A stretch of 59,450 bases of DNA from Scytonema tolypothrichoides VB-61278. GTDB lineage: Bacteria > Cyanobacteriota > Cyanobacteriia > Cyanobacteriales > Nostocaceae. The notes beneath the pieces were generated by a model. It worked only from the letters and a program-made list of their open reading frames with translations. It made no database searches and was not told the DNA's origin. The DNA is taken from positions 15,007 to 74,456 of the forward strand of contig NZ_JXCA02000003.1 in the NCBI RefSeq assembly GCF_000828085.3, given 5' to 3'. Below are positions 36,902 through 46,248 of this stretch, in pieces. A program made the translations under genes and the position numbers. Position 1 is the stretch's first letter. Each line of letters opens with the position of its first letter.

Positions 36902-37876
36902 ATGATGGTAGAGCCAGGGAGAAATAGTAGTCAAAATGATATCTTCTCTCTTTCAGGAGAAGTGGTAATTCCGCAGGCTCCTCCTGAATATAAATCAGGT
37001 TTTGTCGGCATTATTGGTCGTCCAAATGTCGGTAAATCTACGTTAATGAATCAATTAGTTGGACAAAAAATTGCTATTACATCACCAGTAGCACAAACAA
37101 CACGCAATCGGTTACGAGGCATTCTCACCACCCCAGAAGCGCAGATTATTTTTGTGGATACCCCAGGAATACATAAACCTCATCATCAATTGGGGGAAGT
37201 GCTGGTGAAAAATGCCAAACTAGCCATTGAATCGGTAGATATGGTGTTGTTTGTGGTGGATGGATCGACCAATTGTGGGACAGGCGATCGCTATGTCGCT
37301 GATTTACTCACTCACAGCACAACACCAGTGATTTTAGGCTTAAACAAAATTGACGAACAGCCCTTAGATTTCCAGACAATAGATGATAGCTACACCCAGT
37401 TAGCAAAATCCCATCACTGGCAAACAAGAAAATTTTCTGCAAAAACTGGTGTCGGATTACCTGAACTGCAACAGGTCTTAATTCAATATTTAGAACCAGG
37501 ACCATTATATTATCCACCCGACTTAGTAACAGACCAGCCAGAACGCTTTATTATGGGCGAATTGATTCGAGAACAGATTTTGCTGTTAACTCGTGAAGAA
37601 GTTCCCCATTCAGTAGCCATTGCGATTGATCTAGTAGAAGAAACAGAGTTTTTAACTCGTGTACTTGCCACCATACACGTTGAGCGTGATTCCCAAAAAG
37701 GAATTCTCATCGGTAAAGGTGGGGCAATGTTAAAAGCAATTGGTAGTGCAGCGCGTGAACAAATTCAAAAGTTAATTGCAGGAAAAGTATACTTGGAATT
37801 GTTCGTCAAAGTACAACCGAAATGGCGTCAGTCTCGGACACGTTTGACAGAGTTGGGGTATCGCGTGGAAGAATAG
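36902..37876 (+). CDS. era: GTPase Era
   Basis: A 324-residue Era, the GTPase that assists 16S rRNA 3'-end maturation and 30S assembly. G1 GRPNVGKST, G2 region QTTRNRLRG, G3 DTPGIHKP, G4 NKID and G5 FSAKTG are intact; the C-terminal KH domain contains GKGGAMLKAIGSAAREQIQK. About 37 residues precede the G domain, longer than in E. coli. Two ATGs are adjacent (36902 and 36905). Only four bases separate its stop from the response-regulator gene, which implies co-transcription. Confidence 0.95.
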   Translation: MMVEPGRNSSQNDIFSLSGEVVIPQAPPEYKSGFVGIIGRPNVGKSTLMNQLVGQKIAITSPVAQTTRNRLRGILTTPEAQIIFVDTPGIHKPHHQLGEVLVKNAKLAIESVDMVLFVVDGSTNCGTGDRYVADLLTHSTTPVILGLNKIDEQPLDFQTIDDSYTQLAKSHHWQTRKFSAKTGVGLPELQQVLIQYLEPGPLYYPPDLVTDQPERFIMGELIREQILLLTREEVPHSVAIAIDLVEETEFLTRVLATIHVERDSQKGILIGKGGAMLKAIGSAAREQIQKLIAGKVYLELFVKVQPKWRQSRTRLTELGYRVEE

Positions 37877-37880
37877 AAAA

Positions 37881-38558
37881 ATGTTTCAGAATAATACCTT
37901 GCGCTTAAATCTACCAGCTAATATTTCTGTGCTGCGCATTTTAATTGTAGAAGATGATCCGATGATGCAACTGGGATTAGAACAGTCATTAATGGCCCAT
38001 CCTCAGTTGGAAATTGTCGGACAAGCGGAAGATGGTTATTTGGGTGTGCAAGCAGCACTGAAATTAAAACCGGATTTGGTGGTAATGGATATTGGTTTAC
38101 CCCGGTTGGATGGGATAGCTGCAACACAGCAAATTAAAGCAGCATTACCAGAAACTCACGTTGTGATGCTGACATCGCATCAAACAGATACAGAAATTAT
38201 TGCGGCGTTGTCTAGCGGTGCTGATGCATATTGTATCAAAGGGGCGAGTGTTGAGCGATTGTTGAGTGCGATCGCCGCCGCAGTTGAAGGTGCAACCTAC
38301 CTCGATCCTCAAGTTGCTAGACGAGTCATTGATAATCTCAAACCCCCTTCCCCTAGTGGAAACACAGCAAATTTATCTGCGCGCGAGTTAGAAGTTTTGA
38401 AACTGATGGTTGAAGGCTTAAGTAACCCAGAAATTGCAGAAAAGCTTTATTTGAGTCCCAATACTGTGAAAACTCATGTTCGGGGGATTATGAATAAATT
38501 ATCTGTTGACGATCGCGTGCAAGCAGCAGTTGTTGCACTGCGTTCTGGCTTAGTGTGA
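37881..38558 (+). CDS. NarL/FixJ-type response regulator
   Basis: A 225-residue regulator with a receiver domain (LRILIVEDDPMMQLGLEQSL; phosphoacceptor Asp in DLVVMDIGLPRLDG; conserved Lys in CIKGAS) and a LuxR-type helix-turn-helix (LSARELEVLKLMVEGLSNPE, then NTVKTHVRGIMNKL). It would bind DNA on phosphorylation. No histidine kinase is nearby. The tight junction with era suggests linked expression. Confidence 0.92.
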   Translation: MFQNNTLRLNLPANISVLRILIVEDDPMMQLGLEQSLMAHPQLEIVGQAEDGYLGVQAALKLKPDLVVMDIGLPRLDGIAATQQIKAALPETHVVMLTSHQTDTEIIAALSSGADAYCIKGASVERLLSAIAAAVEGATYLDPQVARRVIDNLKPPSPSGNTANLSARELEVLKLMVEGLSNPEIAEKLYLSPNTVKTHVRGIMNKLSVDDRVQAAVVALRSGLV

Positions 38559-39051
38559 AAAAATATCCAACTTACGAGATGTTATTGCGAGTAGTCATTC
38601 AGATGTTAAGATTAGCTGCGTTTTGTTTTTGTTCTTACTCCCTTTTGGTCGTCCACGTCCACGTTTCTCTTTGTGTTTGACTTCCGAACAGGTAAGAAAA
38701 ATCATTAGCATGACCTGCTTAGCAGATAACTTTTTGATACCGCATCGACTTGCACTTGGAAGAAGTAGACTCAGTAGAAAGGCGCAATTATATAGACCAA
38801 AAAATTACTCTTGTATTCCTCACACTGCAAAAGAAATGAAGTGTGAAAAAATTAGACATGTCGAAATTTAGCTCGGATCTAGAGTTTATACTAGTATAAA
38901 CTCTAGCTTTTAGCGTCTGCGCTTCGCGCAATCGCTAGTGAGAATGTTCGGTTTCTTAACCATTCTCCCATAATCTGATTTTCGTTAAACTTATGTAATT
39001 TTTGTACTACATTATAAGTAATCTTCTAGCGGTAAAGGAGTAAGTAAAAAA
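38559..39051. other. Gene-free stretch with palindromes
   Basis: An 82-codon open frame at 38623 has no recognisable similarity and odd composition, so it is not called. Features are the 28-base palindrome at 38879-38906, a GCGTCTGCGCTTCGCGC repeat near 38914, and a GAGAATG/CATTCTC hairpin (about 38940-38968). AAAGGAG upstream of 39052 is the ribosome-binding site of the PAP2 gene. Confidence 0.45.
38879..38906. repeat. Perfect 28-base palindrome
   Basis: CTAGAGTTTATACT is followed without a spacer by its exact reverse complement. Unlike the other hairpins here it has no loop. It could be a binding site for a dimeric protein or a cruciform-forming repeat. It is about 145 bases before the PAP2 gene start. 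Confidence 0.75.
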
Positions 39052-40164
39052 ATGGGCATTCATTTCCATAACCTCCTCAATCAAAATCCTTTAGTTCGGG
39101 CAATACACACTGCTGTTAAAGGAAGAGCGAGATACAAGGTAAATGGACTTTATCGTTCGGAAGCTCTCAAAAGATACCTTGAGTTGATATTATCAAAAGA
39201 GGAAGGTATTGGACAAGTTCGTGCCAATCATGATACAGGAAATGTTCTTGTTCTTTTCCATTCAGATGTCAGTCCAAATGCTATAGCCTCGCTTCTTGAA
39301 AGAATTGTATGGGATTATAGAAAACAAGGCACAAAATTACCTGTAAGGACACCTTATATAAGCACAGCACCAGAAAAAGCAAAAATTTTACCTAGAAATC
39401 ATAGAAACTTAAATCAACTGACAGCCAGCGTTCAGAAACAAGAAAGCACCCAAACGCATGTGAAAAAACAATTAGAGCAAGCGGCCAGTCAACTTATTCT
39501 AGTATCAGGAACTGCTGTTTCTACTCTTGTTCTATGCACAGGGCTGCTGCACAGATATGGTCTTGATGAACGCATTTTACTAGCAATTCAGAAGCTGCAT
39601 ACGCCACTTCTTGATCGCATTATGCTTGGTATCACTTTTCTTGGTGATCCAATCTTTTTGCTGTTGATTTGTTTGGGATTGGGAACAGGACTGCTACGTT
39701 CTAACCGTCGCACTCAAGCAATTACCTTGAGCATAGCTGCAATTGGTGGTGTAAGCTTAAATTGTTTCCTAAAACTGCTGTTTGGTAGAGCGCGTCCAGA
39801 CCTCTGGAACTGGATTATTGATGTAGGTCAACACAGCTTTCCTAGTGGTCATGCAATGGTGTCAATAGTGATTTATGGCTTTTTAGCCTATATTTTGGCA
39901 AAGGAATTTCCTCAATGGCGAGGACGAATTTTTGCCTTGACGATTGTCTTAATTGTTGCTATAGGTTTTAGTCGGCTTTATCTTGGTGTACACTGGCCTA
40001 CTGATGTTTTAGCTGGCTATGCGGCTGGTTTAGTGTGGTTAATTGCCTGTCTTAAGACGTTGGAACTGAGGGAAAAATATCACTTGTCAGCTAAATATTT
40101 ACACGTAATATTAGGACTGACAAATTCACAGAAAGCTGACCAGGTAGAAATTACATACGCATAG
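39052..40164 (+). CDS. HMA-like domain fused to PAP2 phosphatase
   Basis: A 370-residue membrane protein. Residues about 20-95 resemble the degenerate, CxxC-lacking HMA-like domain at the start of some cyanobacterial P-type ATPases (RARYKVNGLYRSEALKRYLE, then GNVLVLFHSD). Six membrane helices follow from about 145 with the complete PAP2 motifs: KLLFGRARP, SFPSGHAM and SRLYLGVHWPTDVLAG. It should dephosphorylate lipid phosphates such as phosphatidate or undecaprenyl diphosphate. The role of the N-terminal domain is unknown. Its 3' end overlaps the convergent tsaE by 14 bases. Confidence 0.85.
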   Translation: MGIHFHNLLNQNPLVRAIHTAVKGRARYKVNGLYRSEALKRYLELILSKEEGIGQVRANHDTGNVLVLFHSDVSPNAIASLLERIVWDYRKQGTKLPVRTPYISTAPEKAKILPRNHRNLNQLTASVQKQESTQTHVKKQLEQAASQLILVSGTAVSTLVLCTGLLHRYGLDERILLAIQKLHTPLLDRIMLGITFLGDPIFLLLICLGLGTGLLRSNRRTQAITLSIAAIGGVSLNCFLKLLFGRARPDLWNWIIDVGQHSFPSGHAMVSIVIYGFLAYILAKEFPQWRGRIFALTIVLIVAIGFSRLYLGVHWPTDVLAGYAAGLVWLIACLKTLELREKYHLSAKYLHVILGLTNSQKADQVEITYA

Positions 40165-40612
40165 AAGCGATTTCTTCGCTGATAGCGCAATTATGGGGTG
40201 TAATTTCTACTTGACGAGTGTTTTCATGCCCATAAGTCAAGCGTACACTCAGATAACTCTCTGGTTTGTAGGGCATACGTTCCGCCCACTCAATTGCGAC
40301 AATTCCTGGTGTCACCTCAATGCCTTCCCAGTAAGTTTCTAAGTTTAAGGCGGCGACTTCATTAGGTTCCAAACGATACAAATCCAGGTGGTAAAGGGGA
40401 AGGCGTCCTTGTGTGTACTCATTAATCAGGGTGAAAGTCGGGCTAACAATTAGATCAGTGATGCCCAAACCTTCGCCAATACCTTGCACCAAAGTCGTTT
40501 TGCCAGCACCTAAATCACCTTCTAGTAAAATGACATTACCAGCATTTAGTGATTGACCAACAGTTATTCCAAGCTTTTGCGTCGCGGTTGTATCTGCCAG
40601 AAAAATTTTCAT
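40151..40612 (-). CDS. tsaE: tRNA threonylcarbamoyladenosine biosynthesis ATPase TsaE
   Basis: A 153-residue P-loop ATPase that powers the TsaB-TsaD complex in t6A tRNA modification. Walker [14 protein letters not shown] (about 33-45), [10 protein letters not shown] and HLDLYRLEP are diagnostic; [11 protein letters not shown] is the C-terminal signature. Length is typical. It converges on, and overlaps by 14 bases, the PAP2 gene. Its partner tsaB is at the start of the window. Confidence 0.93.
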   Translation of the reverse strand: MKIFLADTTATQKLGITVGQSLNAGNVILLEGDLGAGKTTLVQGIGEGLGITDLIVSPTFTLINEYTQGRLPLYHLDLYRLEPNEVAALNLETYWEGIEVTPGIVAIEWAERMPYKPESYLSVRLTYGHENTRQVEITPHNCAISEEIASMRM

Positions 40613-40789
40613 TATAACTGACCCCCTTCACTTCATTCAAAATTATGAATATGCCCTACACGGAAGTCGCAGCTTCACCCTGGGAGGTACGAAATTCAAA
40701 ATTATTTTTTGTTCGCGCAGCCTATGCGTAGGACATACTTTGAATGAGTGAATTTTGAATTGATTTGTCTTGTGATTTTCTCAACCTCT

Positions 40790-42157
40790 TCACTTTTTAT
40801 AATGCCCTCCACTATACCAGCGCCACAACACTCGTGCTAGTCGTTGGGAGTTGTGACGCACACAACCTGTTTCATCTTCATGCATCACGTTAGCTATCAC
40901 AATTCGCCGTCCCAACTGGGCTATGGCTTCTCGATCTAGAAAAACAGGATGAGACTGCTGTTGGGCATAGCGGATGAGTGCGCGTTCACTAGGAGATTTT
41001 TTGTGTACCAGTACAGCATTGAATAGTGGTCTACCGCAAGCAGCATCAATAGCCCTAATGTGGTCAGCAACAGTGTATCCCTGAGTTTCCCCAGGCTGTG
41101 TCATGATGTTACATATGTAGATACGGGGTGCGTCCGAGGCGGCGATCGCATCAGCAATGTCTGGTACCAACAAATTGGGAATAACGCTGGTGTAAAGACT
41201 ACCAGGACCCATAATAATGTAATTAGCTTCTTTGATTGCTTTGATAGCGGCGGGCAAACCAGGCGGATTTGCAGGAATGCATCCAATTTTGACAATACTA
41301 CCACCTGCTTCGGTTATTTTAGATTCCCCTTCTATACGGCGACCATCGGCTAATTCAGCCCAGAGGCGCACATCGCTGAGGGTTGCTGGCAAAACTTGTC
41401 CCCGTATGGCTAAAACTTTTGAACTAGCGGCGACACCTCTTTCTAAATCGCCAGTAATGTCACTCATCGCTGTTAAGAACAAATTGCCAAAACTATGACC
41501 AGTCAAACCATCCCCAGCTTTAAACCGGTACTGAAACAATTCTGTCAATAACTTTTCTTCGTCAGCTAGTGCTGCTAAACAATTACGAATATCTCCTGGT
41601 GGTAACACGCCAAATTCCTGACGTAACCGCCCTGAAGAACCGCCGTCATCAGCGACAGTAACAATGGCGGTAATATTGGCGCTGTAAGCTTTCAAACCTC
41701 TAAGTAATGTAGAAAGTCCGGTACCACCACCAATGACTACAATTTTCGGTCCTCGGTACAATCGGCGATGTGCCAGCAAGACATCAATAAGTTCCTCATC
41801 GCCTTCTGATCTGAGTACCTGAGTAATTGAACTTACTGTCCGAGTTTGTCCCCACAGAAGCAGCAACAAGCCGCCCAGTATCACCAAAGGACCGCTGATG
41901 TAGTACGGTACAATATCGGTGATCACTCCCAGAATGCCCCGCAAAAACTTAATCGCCCAAAAGATTGGCGTTAGCCTAATCCAGATAGCAAATCCCAGAC
42001 TTGCTAAAATCATACCTCCAACACTAATGAGCAACCATCGTTTCACTGATAGCCCGGGGGACAACCACTTGAACCATTGGTTCACTCGATGGGAAGTGCG
42101 ACTGCGTGACTGCTTTTGCAGGGCTTTGAGGGCAAGTCTTAGAAAACCAATTGACAT
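40790..42157 (-). CDS. yvcK: YvcK/CofD-like family protein with membrane anchor
   Basis: A 455-residue member of the YvcK group (gluconeogenesis factor), which in other bacteria binds UDP-sugars and affects carbon metabolism and cell shape. The nucleotide-binding [27 protein letters not shown] and [13 protein letters not shown] are clear; [18 protein letters not shown] is conserved. Two membrane segments at the N-terminus (about 40-62 and 78-105) are absent from the B. subtilis protein but common in cyanobacteria. It starts about 170 bases from the divergent ruvC. Confidence 0.88.
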   Translation of the reverse strand: MSIGFLRLALKALQKQSRSRTSHRVNQWFKWLSPGLSVKRWLLISVGGMILASLGFAIWIRLTPIFWAIKFLRGILGVITDIVPYYISGPLVILGGLLLLLWGQTRTVSSITQVLRSEGDEELIDVLLAHRRLYRGPKIVVIGGGTGLSTLLRGLKAYSANITAIVTVADDGGSSGRLRQEFGVLPPGDIRNCLAALADEEKLLTELFQYRFKAGDGLTGHSFGNLFLTAMSDITGDLERGVAASSKVLAIRGQVLPATLSDVRLWAELADGRRIEGESKITEAGGSIVKIGCIPANPPGLPAAIKAIKEANYIIMGPGSLYTSVIPNLLVPDIADAIAASDAPRIYICNIMTQPGETQGYTVADHIRAIDAACGRPLFNAVLVHKKSPSERALIRYAQQQSHPVFLDREAIAQLGRRIVIANVMHEDETGCVRHNSQRLARVLWRWYSGGHYKK

Positions 42158-42328
42158 ACCTGATCCACAGCAGTACTACTAACAACGATTAACAGAAAAT
42201 GTATACCACCTGGTTGAAGTCCAAGTGTGGAATTGTTACACTTTTCAATCCGATTGGACTAAAAATGCATAGTCTAAATTGCCAGTATACCGAGTCAATA
42301 CGCTTTGTGATCAAAAAACAACAAATCA

Positions 42329-42820
42329 ATGGAACAGCGAATTCTAGGAATAGATCCGGGACTAGCAATTTTAGGATTTGGGGCGATTATATGCCAAAAA
42401 AATCAAGACAGGGTGCAACATGATTCAGTCAACCTACTAGACTTTGGTGTTATCAATACGCCAGCTCATACGGACATCGGACAACGGCTATGTACGTTGT
42501 ACGAGGATTTGCACACCCTGATAAAAGAATTTCAACCTCAACTGGTAGCAGTAGAGAAATTCTTCTTCTATCGTATGGCAAATACTATTCCCATTGCTCA
42601 AGCGCGGGGAGTCATCATGTTGGTGTTGGCACAGCATGAATTACCAACAGTGGAATTTACTCCTGCCCAAATCAAACAGGCGTTAACGGGATATGGTAAC
42701 GCTGAGAAACAGGAAGTTCAGCAAGCTGTGGCACGAGAGTTGAATTTAGACTACATTCCCCATCCAGACGATGCAGCAGATGCTTTGGCTGTCGCGCTGA
42801 CGGCGTGGTTTCAGATTTAG
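42329..42820 (+). CDS. ruvC: Holliday junction resolvase RuvC
   Basis: A 163-residue RuvC, resolving Holliday junctions during recombinational repair. The four acidic residues are visible: Asp in [13 protein letters not shown], Glu in AVEKFFFY, and the closing pair in [13 protein letters not shown]. Length is normal. The ATG at 42329 gives the standard [11 protein letters not shown] start. No ruvA or ruvB lies nearby, usual for cyanobacteria. The 252-base gap after it holds an AAAGATAAA/TTTATCTTT hairpin (about 42874-42906). Confidence 0.95.
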   Translation: MEQRILGIDPGLAILGFGAIICQKNQDRVQHDSVNLLDFGVINTPAHTDIGQRLCTLYEDLHTLIKEFQPQLVAVEKFFFYRMANTIPIAQARGVIMLVLAQHELPTVEFTPAQIKQALTGYGNAEKQEVQQAVARELNLDYIPHPDDAADALAVALTAWFQI

Positions 42821-43072
42821 TTGTCCTTGAATAAAAAATTAGGTCAGTCTATTTGAGAACAGCAGACTCAAAGATAAAGTGTTTTATTTCCTCGTTTATC
42901 TTTGCTTGTGCAATGCCCAGATCTTGAAGTCAAGAAACTGAGACTTTAAAACAATGCCTGGTTAGTGCTTGTGCAGTAGATTTGATGAAGGAGTTGTATG
43001 AAGGTTAATTTTTTCACCAGATTCCCCAGTAAAATAACCGTGATTCACATTTTTTGCCAATATTTTCGATTA

Positions 43073-43807
43073 TTAAGATTTTTCAAATTGCTGACCACCA
43101 GAAGAAGACTCAAACTTATACCCGACGCCACGTACAGTTTGAATTAACGCTGGTTGGCTGGCATCAATCTCAATCTTCTTGCGAATTTGACCAATATGGA
43201 CATCTACAACCCTTTGGTCGCCGACGTACTCGTAGTCCCAAACCTCCTGAATCAGTTCAGCACGCCGCCAAACTCGACCAGGATGACTCGCTAAAAAATG
43301 CAACAGGTCAAATTCCAAAGCAGTTAAAGGCACGGGTTGGCTATTAAGTGTGACCTCCCGCCGTACCGGGTCAATCATTAGCTTTTCAAAGACTAGCCTC
43401 TTCTGTTCTGCCGTAGTCACAACACGCTGACGCCTTAAAATTGCTGCTACTCTCACTTCTAGTTCCCCTAAACCAAAAGGCTTGGTGAGATAATCATCAG
43501 CACCTTTAGAAAAGCCGCGAATCTTATCGGCTTCGTCTGCACGACTTGTTAACATCAATACAAAAACCCCGTTACGGCTTTGCATCTCTTGGCAGAGGTT
43601 AAATCCAATGACGTCTGGTAAATTTACATCTAAAATTACCAAGTCTGGATTAAATTGCTCAAACAGCGCCAGGGCAGTTTTACCATCTTCGGCAGATTCT
43701 ACCTGATAGCTTTGCTTAATCAAAAAGCGTTGGATTAAGTTCCGAACCGCAGGGTCGTCATCAACTACAAGAATCTTGGCAGGAGCCATGACCATCACTT
43801 TACACAA
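43073..43807 (-). CDS. OmpR/PhoB-type response regulator
   Basis: A 244-residue regulator: receiver (AKILVVDDDPAVRNLIQRFL; phosphoacceptor Asp in LVILDVNLPD; Lys in DYLTKPFGLGELEVR) and winged-helix DNA-binding domain (LTALEFDLLHFLASHPGRVW, then VDVHIGQIRKKIE and TVRGVGYKFE). It does not look like RpaA or RpaB from memory of those sequences, so no symbol is given. No kinase gene is adjacent. The first ATG may be one of several (MCKVMVMAPAKIL); the receiver needs only the later MAPAK. Confidence 0.92.
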   Translation of the reverse strand: MCKVMVMAPAKILVVDDDPAVRNLIQRFLIKQSYQVESAEDGKTALALFEQFNPDLVILDVNLPDVIGFNLCQEMQSRNGVFVLMLTSRADEADKIRGFSKGADDYLTKPFGLGELEVRVAAILRRQRVVTTAEQKRLVFEKLMIDPVRREVTLNSQPVPLTALEFDLLHFLASHPGRVWRRAELIQEVWDYEYVGDQRVVDVHIGQIRKKIEIDASQPALIQTVRGVGYKFESSSGGQQFEKS

Positions 43808-44579
43808 AAATTTATAGGATTAACAAGCGAATTCCGTTAAAAAAGGTTTTCGCATTGGAGACAATATGTATCTACAAGGCTAAGGTGTGATTTCCCTGAT
43901 TATTCAAATACTAGTTTAATCAGGATTATCAACAATTAGGGCGTAAATATTTTGGCAATGCTACCCTTTGCTCCAGTATTCGGCTTTTTTGTTTATTTTA
44001 GATCCACAAGGCAAGTCCTCTAACCTTAGCCACGACAACTGGTTCAACTTGGACACAAGTTTATCCCAGGTGTGCAATAATTTAAAACCCTTTAATTTTA
44101 AATCGAGATGCGACTTCATGGCACGAGGAAGCAAAAGACAATTATTTACAACTCACCTCGAAGTGCCGTAAATTGTTGAATCTGAAACACAAGAGATTTT
44201 TTCATCGTAAAATCGCCTTATAGGTATTTTTTGCTTAAATTCTAGAGTAAAGCCCTAGTGAATGAACGACATGAGGGGATACACGGAGCTATGGCTATAT
44301 GTTAAAGTGACTATAGTTAAAATTACTAAACTAGTGTAGCTGACGAAGTCTTACACGTAGAAAAATAAGCCAGCCCTATTACTACGCGTACTCTTCTGGG
44401 AACACTAATCAACAGAACAAAGCCTGGCTTATTTTTCAGGGGACAAATGCGTGACCTGTGCTAATATCCGGGTAAAGCATACGAATGAACCAAAACATTG
44501 GTTTCGAGCAAGATAAAAATATAGTATTTTTTGTTTAACAAGACATTGCCGCTGACTGAGGCTGAAGTAATAAACTCCC
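43808..44579. other. Long gene-free stretch with a miniature element
   Basis: About 770 bases with no recognised gene. A short open frame at 43968-44171 ending MARGSKRQLFTTHLEVP has no known likeness and is not called. The stretch holds the second copy of the window's miniature-element family at 44343-44455. The promoter of the CPP1-like gene should lie in 44460-44570. Confidence 0.5.
44343..44455. mobile_element. Miniature element, copy 2 (113 bp)
   Basis: Inner inverted repeats GAAAAATAAGCCAG (44360-44373) and its exact complement (44424-44437). Outer ends GTCTTACACGTA on the left and AGGGGACAAATGCGTGAC on the right match the copy at 6444-6598. CTG flanks both sides (44340-44342 and 44456-44458), consistent with a 3-base target duplication. 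No coding capacity. Confidence 0.7.
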
Positions 44580-45209
44580 ATGAGCGACGAACACAATCCC
44601 TACGAAAAACTTGGGCTATCAGAAGATGCTAGCTTTGATGAAATTCAAGATGTTCGCAATCGTCTATTGGAGCAACACAGTGGCGATTCTAAACGTCTGG
44701 AAGCTATAGAAGCTGCGTATGATGCCATTTTGATGGAGCGCTTAAAGATGCGCCAGGAAGGCAAAATTAAAGTGCCTGAACGCATCCGATTTCCAGAACG
44801 TCTAGTGCCATCGCTTCCAAAAGAAAGTCAAACTCCTCGCCAGCACTCACCAGCTTGGCTGCAACGAATCCTAGATAAACCAACATTAACAGAGACTTTG
44901 CTGCCTGGAGCTTGGTATTTAGGATTGAGTGCCATTAGCGTTTTTTACCAACCCGGAAGTGACCAAGTATTGCAATTGACATTAGTACTTGGGGTGTGTG
45001 TCAGTATTTACTTTCTCAATCGTAAGGAAAAAAAGTTTGGTAGAGGGGTTTTATTAACACTAATTGGTCTGACTACAGGCTTAATTGCAGGAGGGCAAGT
45101 CGCCAAATGGCTTATCCCTCAATTACAAATTGTGAATGTGACTCCAAACCAGTTTTCTAGTATGGTCACATTCGTATTATTATGGCTTATCAGTAGCTTT
45201 TTAAAGTAG
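44580..45209 (+). CDS. CPP1-like J-domain-related membrane protein
   Basis: A 209-residue protein of the CPP1 (chaperone-like protein of POR1) family. The N-terminal region (HNPYEKLGLSEDASFDEIQD, then ARRLEAIEAAY-like spacing) is a J-like fold without the HPD motif. A proline-rich link (PERIRFPERLVPSLP) leads to about three or four membrane helices from residue 100 on. In plants CPP1 stabilises protochlorophyllide oxidoreductase; a role in chlorophyll synthesis or membrane protein handling is inferred by homology. Confidence 0.85.
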   Translation: MSDEHNPYEKLGLSEDASFDEIQDVRNRLLEQHSGDSKRLEAIEAAYDAILMERLKMRQEGKIKVPERIRFPERLVPSLPKESQTPRQHSPAWLQRILDKPTLTETLLPGAWYLGLSAISVFYQPGSDQVLQLTLVLGVCVSIYFLNRKEKKFGRGVLLTLIGLTTGLIAGGQVAKWLIPQLQIVNVTPNQFSSMVTFVLLWLISSFLK

Positions 45210-45263
45210 ATGGGTTTTTGGATAGTAGGTAATAAAGAATAGCTGCCTTTATCCAATTCCAAC

Positions 45264-45962
45264 TCAGCTTTTCTGTTGTAGGGCTCTTTCTAGAACTAGA
45301 TCTACAGCAGAACTTAAATCTTTAGCGATTAAGTTTGGCTGGTATTGTTCTAGTTGAGCGCGATCGCGGATGCCACACTCCACAGCGATAACTTTAATGT
45401 TGTGTTTTGTGGCAGAAATTATGTCAGCTTCTGTATCCCCCACCATCCAGATATCTGTAGCAGGGGGGAGTTCTTGTATTGCCCGCGCCATCAACAAAGG
45501 TTTATCATCAGTGTCACGGGTTTTGACATAATCGTTGCTTAGGCAGTAACAACGATTTTCTGGGAAAAATCTCCCTAAATCGTGTTTCTTAAAAGCATAA
45601 TCTAATTCCCGAATTCGACGCATAGTCATAACGACTAGATCAACACCAGCCTGTTGAACTTTTAACAGTGCTTCTACAGCACCAGGAGCTAGGGTGTCAT
45701 ACTCAAAGTAAGATTCGGTATGTACAGTTTGTCGCCGCAATTGAGAAAACTCTTGTGCTTGCGCTTCATTTAGACCAGAAATAATACCAATTTTTTTTTC
45801 GGGAACGCGCGATCGCTTCAATTGCCAAAATTCTGCTTTTGCAAGTTGTTGTACCTGTTGGTTTGGGCGTTGAATCTTTTCTAAGCAGAATTGGTAAACA
45901 CGATAGTACCGCTCAGAAACATCAATAATGGGACCATCAAAATCTGTAATAAGTCTTAACAT
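45264..45962 (-). CDS. HAD-superfamily hydrolase
   Basis: A 232-residue haloacid-dehalogenase-type phosphatase. Motif I is LITDFDGPIIDVSERYY (DxDG form with Asp nucleophile), motif II VVMTMRR, motif III Lys near KPLLMARAIQ and motif IV WMVGDTEADIISA. It resembles phosphoglycolate-phosphatase-like members in length and layout; the actual substrate is unknown. It converges with the CPP1-like gene, 54 bases away. Confidence 0.85.
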   Translation of the reverse strand: MLRLITDFDGPIIDVSERYYRVYQFCLEKIQRPNQQVQQLAKAEFWQLKRSRVPEKKIGIISGLNEAQAQEFSQLRRQTVHTESYFEYDTLAPGAVEALLKVQQAGVDLVVMTMRRIRELDYAFKKHDLGRFFPENRCYCLSNDYVKTRDTDDKPLLMARAIQELPPATDIWMVGDTEADIISATKHNIKVIAVECGIRDRAQLEQYQPNLIAKDLSSAVDLVLERALQQKS

Positions 45963-46071
45963 CTTTAATTAAAATGTAATATTTACTTACAGAATATCCC
46001 AAATCATAGTGTTTTGTGCGTTTGAAAAATTGATCAATCAATTTTAGATTTCTAATATGTCATCCAACCCA

Positions 46072-46240
46072 GAAAAATAAGCCAGCCTGCACTAATTGAG
46101 CGCCAGAGGCACGTGAAGCAGCCTATGCCCAAGGCACACTGCGCGTATCTCCTCAGGAGACGCTTCGCTAACGTGCCTCAGGCGTGCGCTTCGCGCATAC
46201 ACCCAAGCCGCGTGCCCTTTGGACAGTTGGCTCATTTTTT
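46072..46240. repeat. Miniature element-like repeat downstream of hppD
   Basis: Begins with GAAAAATAAGCCAG, identical to the inner repeat of the element at 44343. It ends with TTGGCTCATTTTTT, an 11/14 match to the complement. Between are several cyanobacterial palindromes (CTCCTCAGGAG, GTGCGCTTCGCGCAT). The outer ends seen in the other copies are absent, so it is a related or decayed form. It stops 8 bases from the hppD stop codon. Confidence 0.45.
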
Positions 46241-46248
46241 GAAACGTT

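Noticed and set aside
38623-38871. 82-codon open frame in the gap before the PAP2 gene
   Set aside because: No likeness to any family I know, no clear ribosome-binding site, and it overlaps hairpin repeats.
43968-44171. 67-codon open frame upstream of the miniature element
   Set aside because: No recognisable motif or start signal; treated as chance in a long gap.
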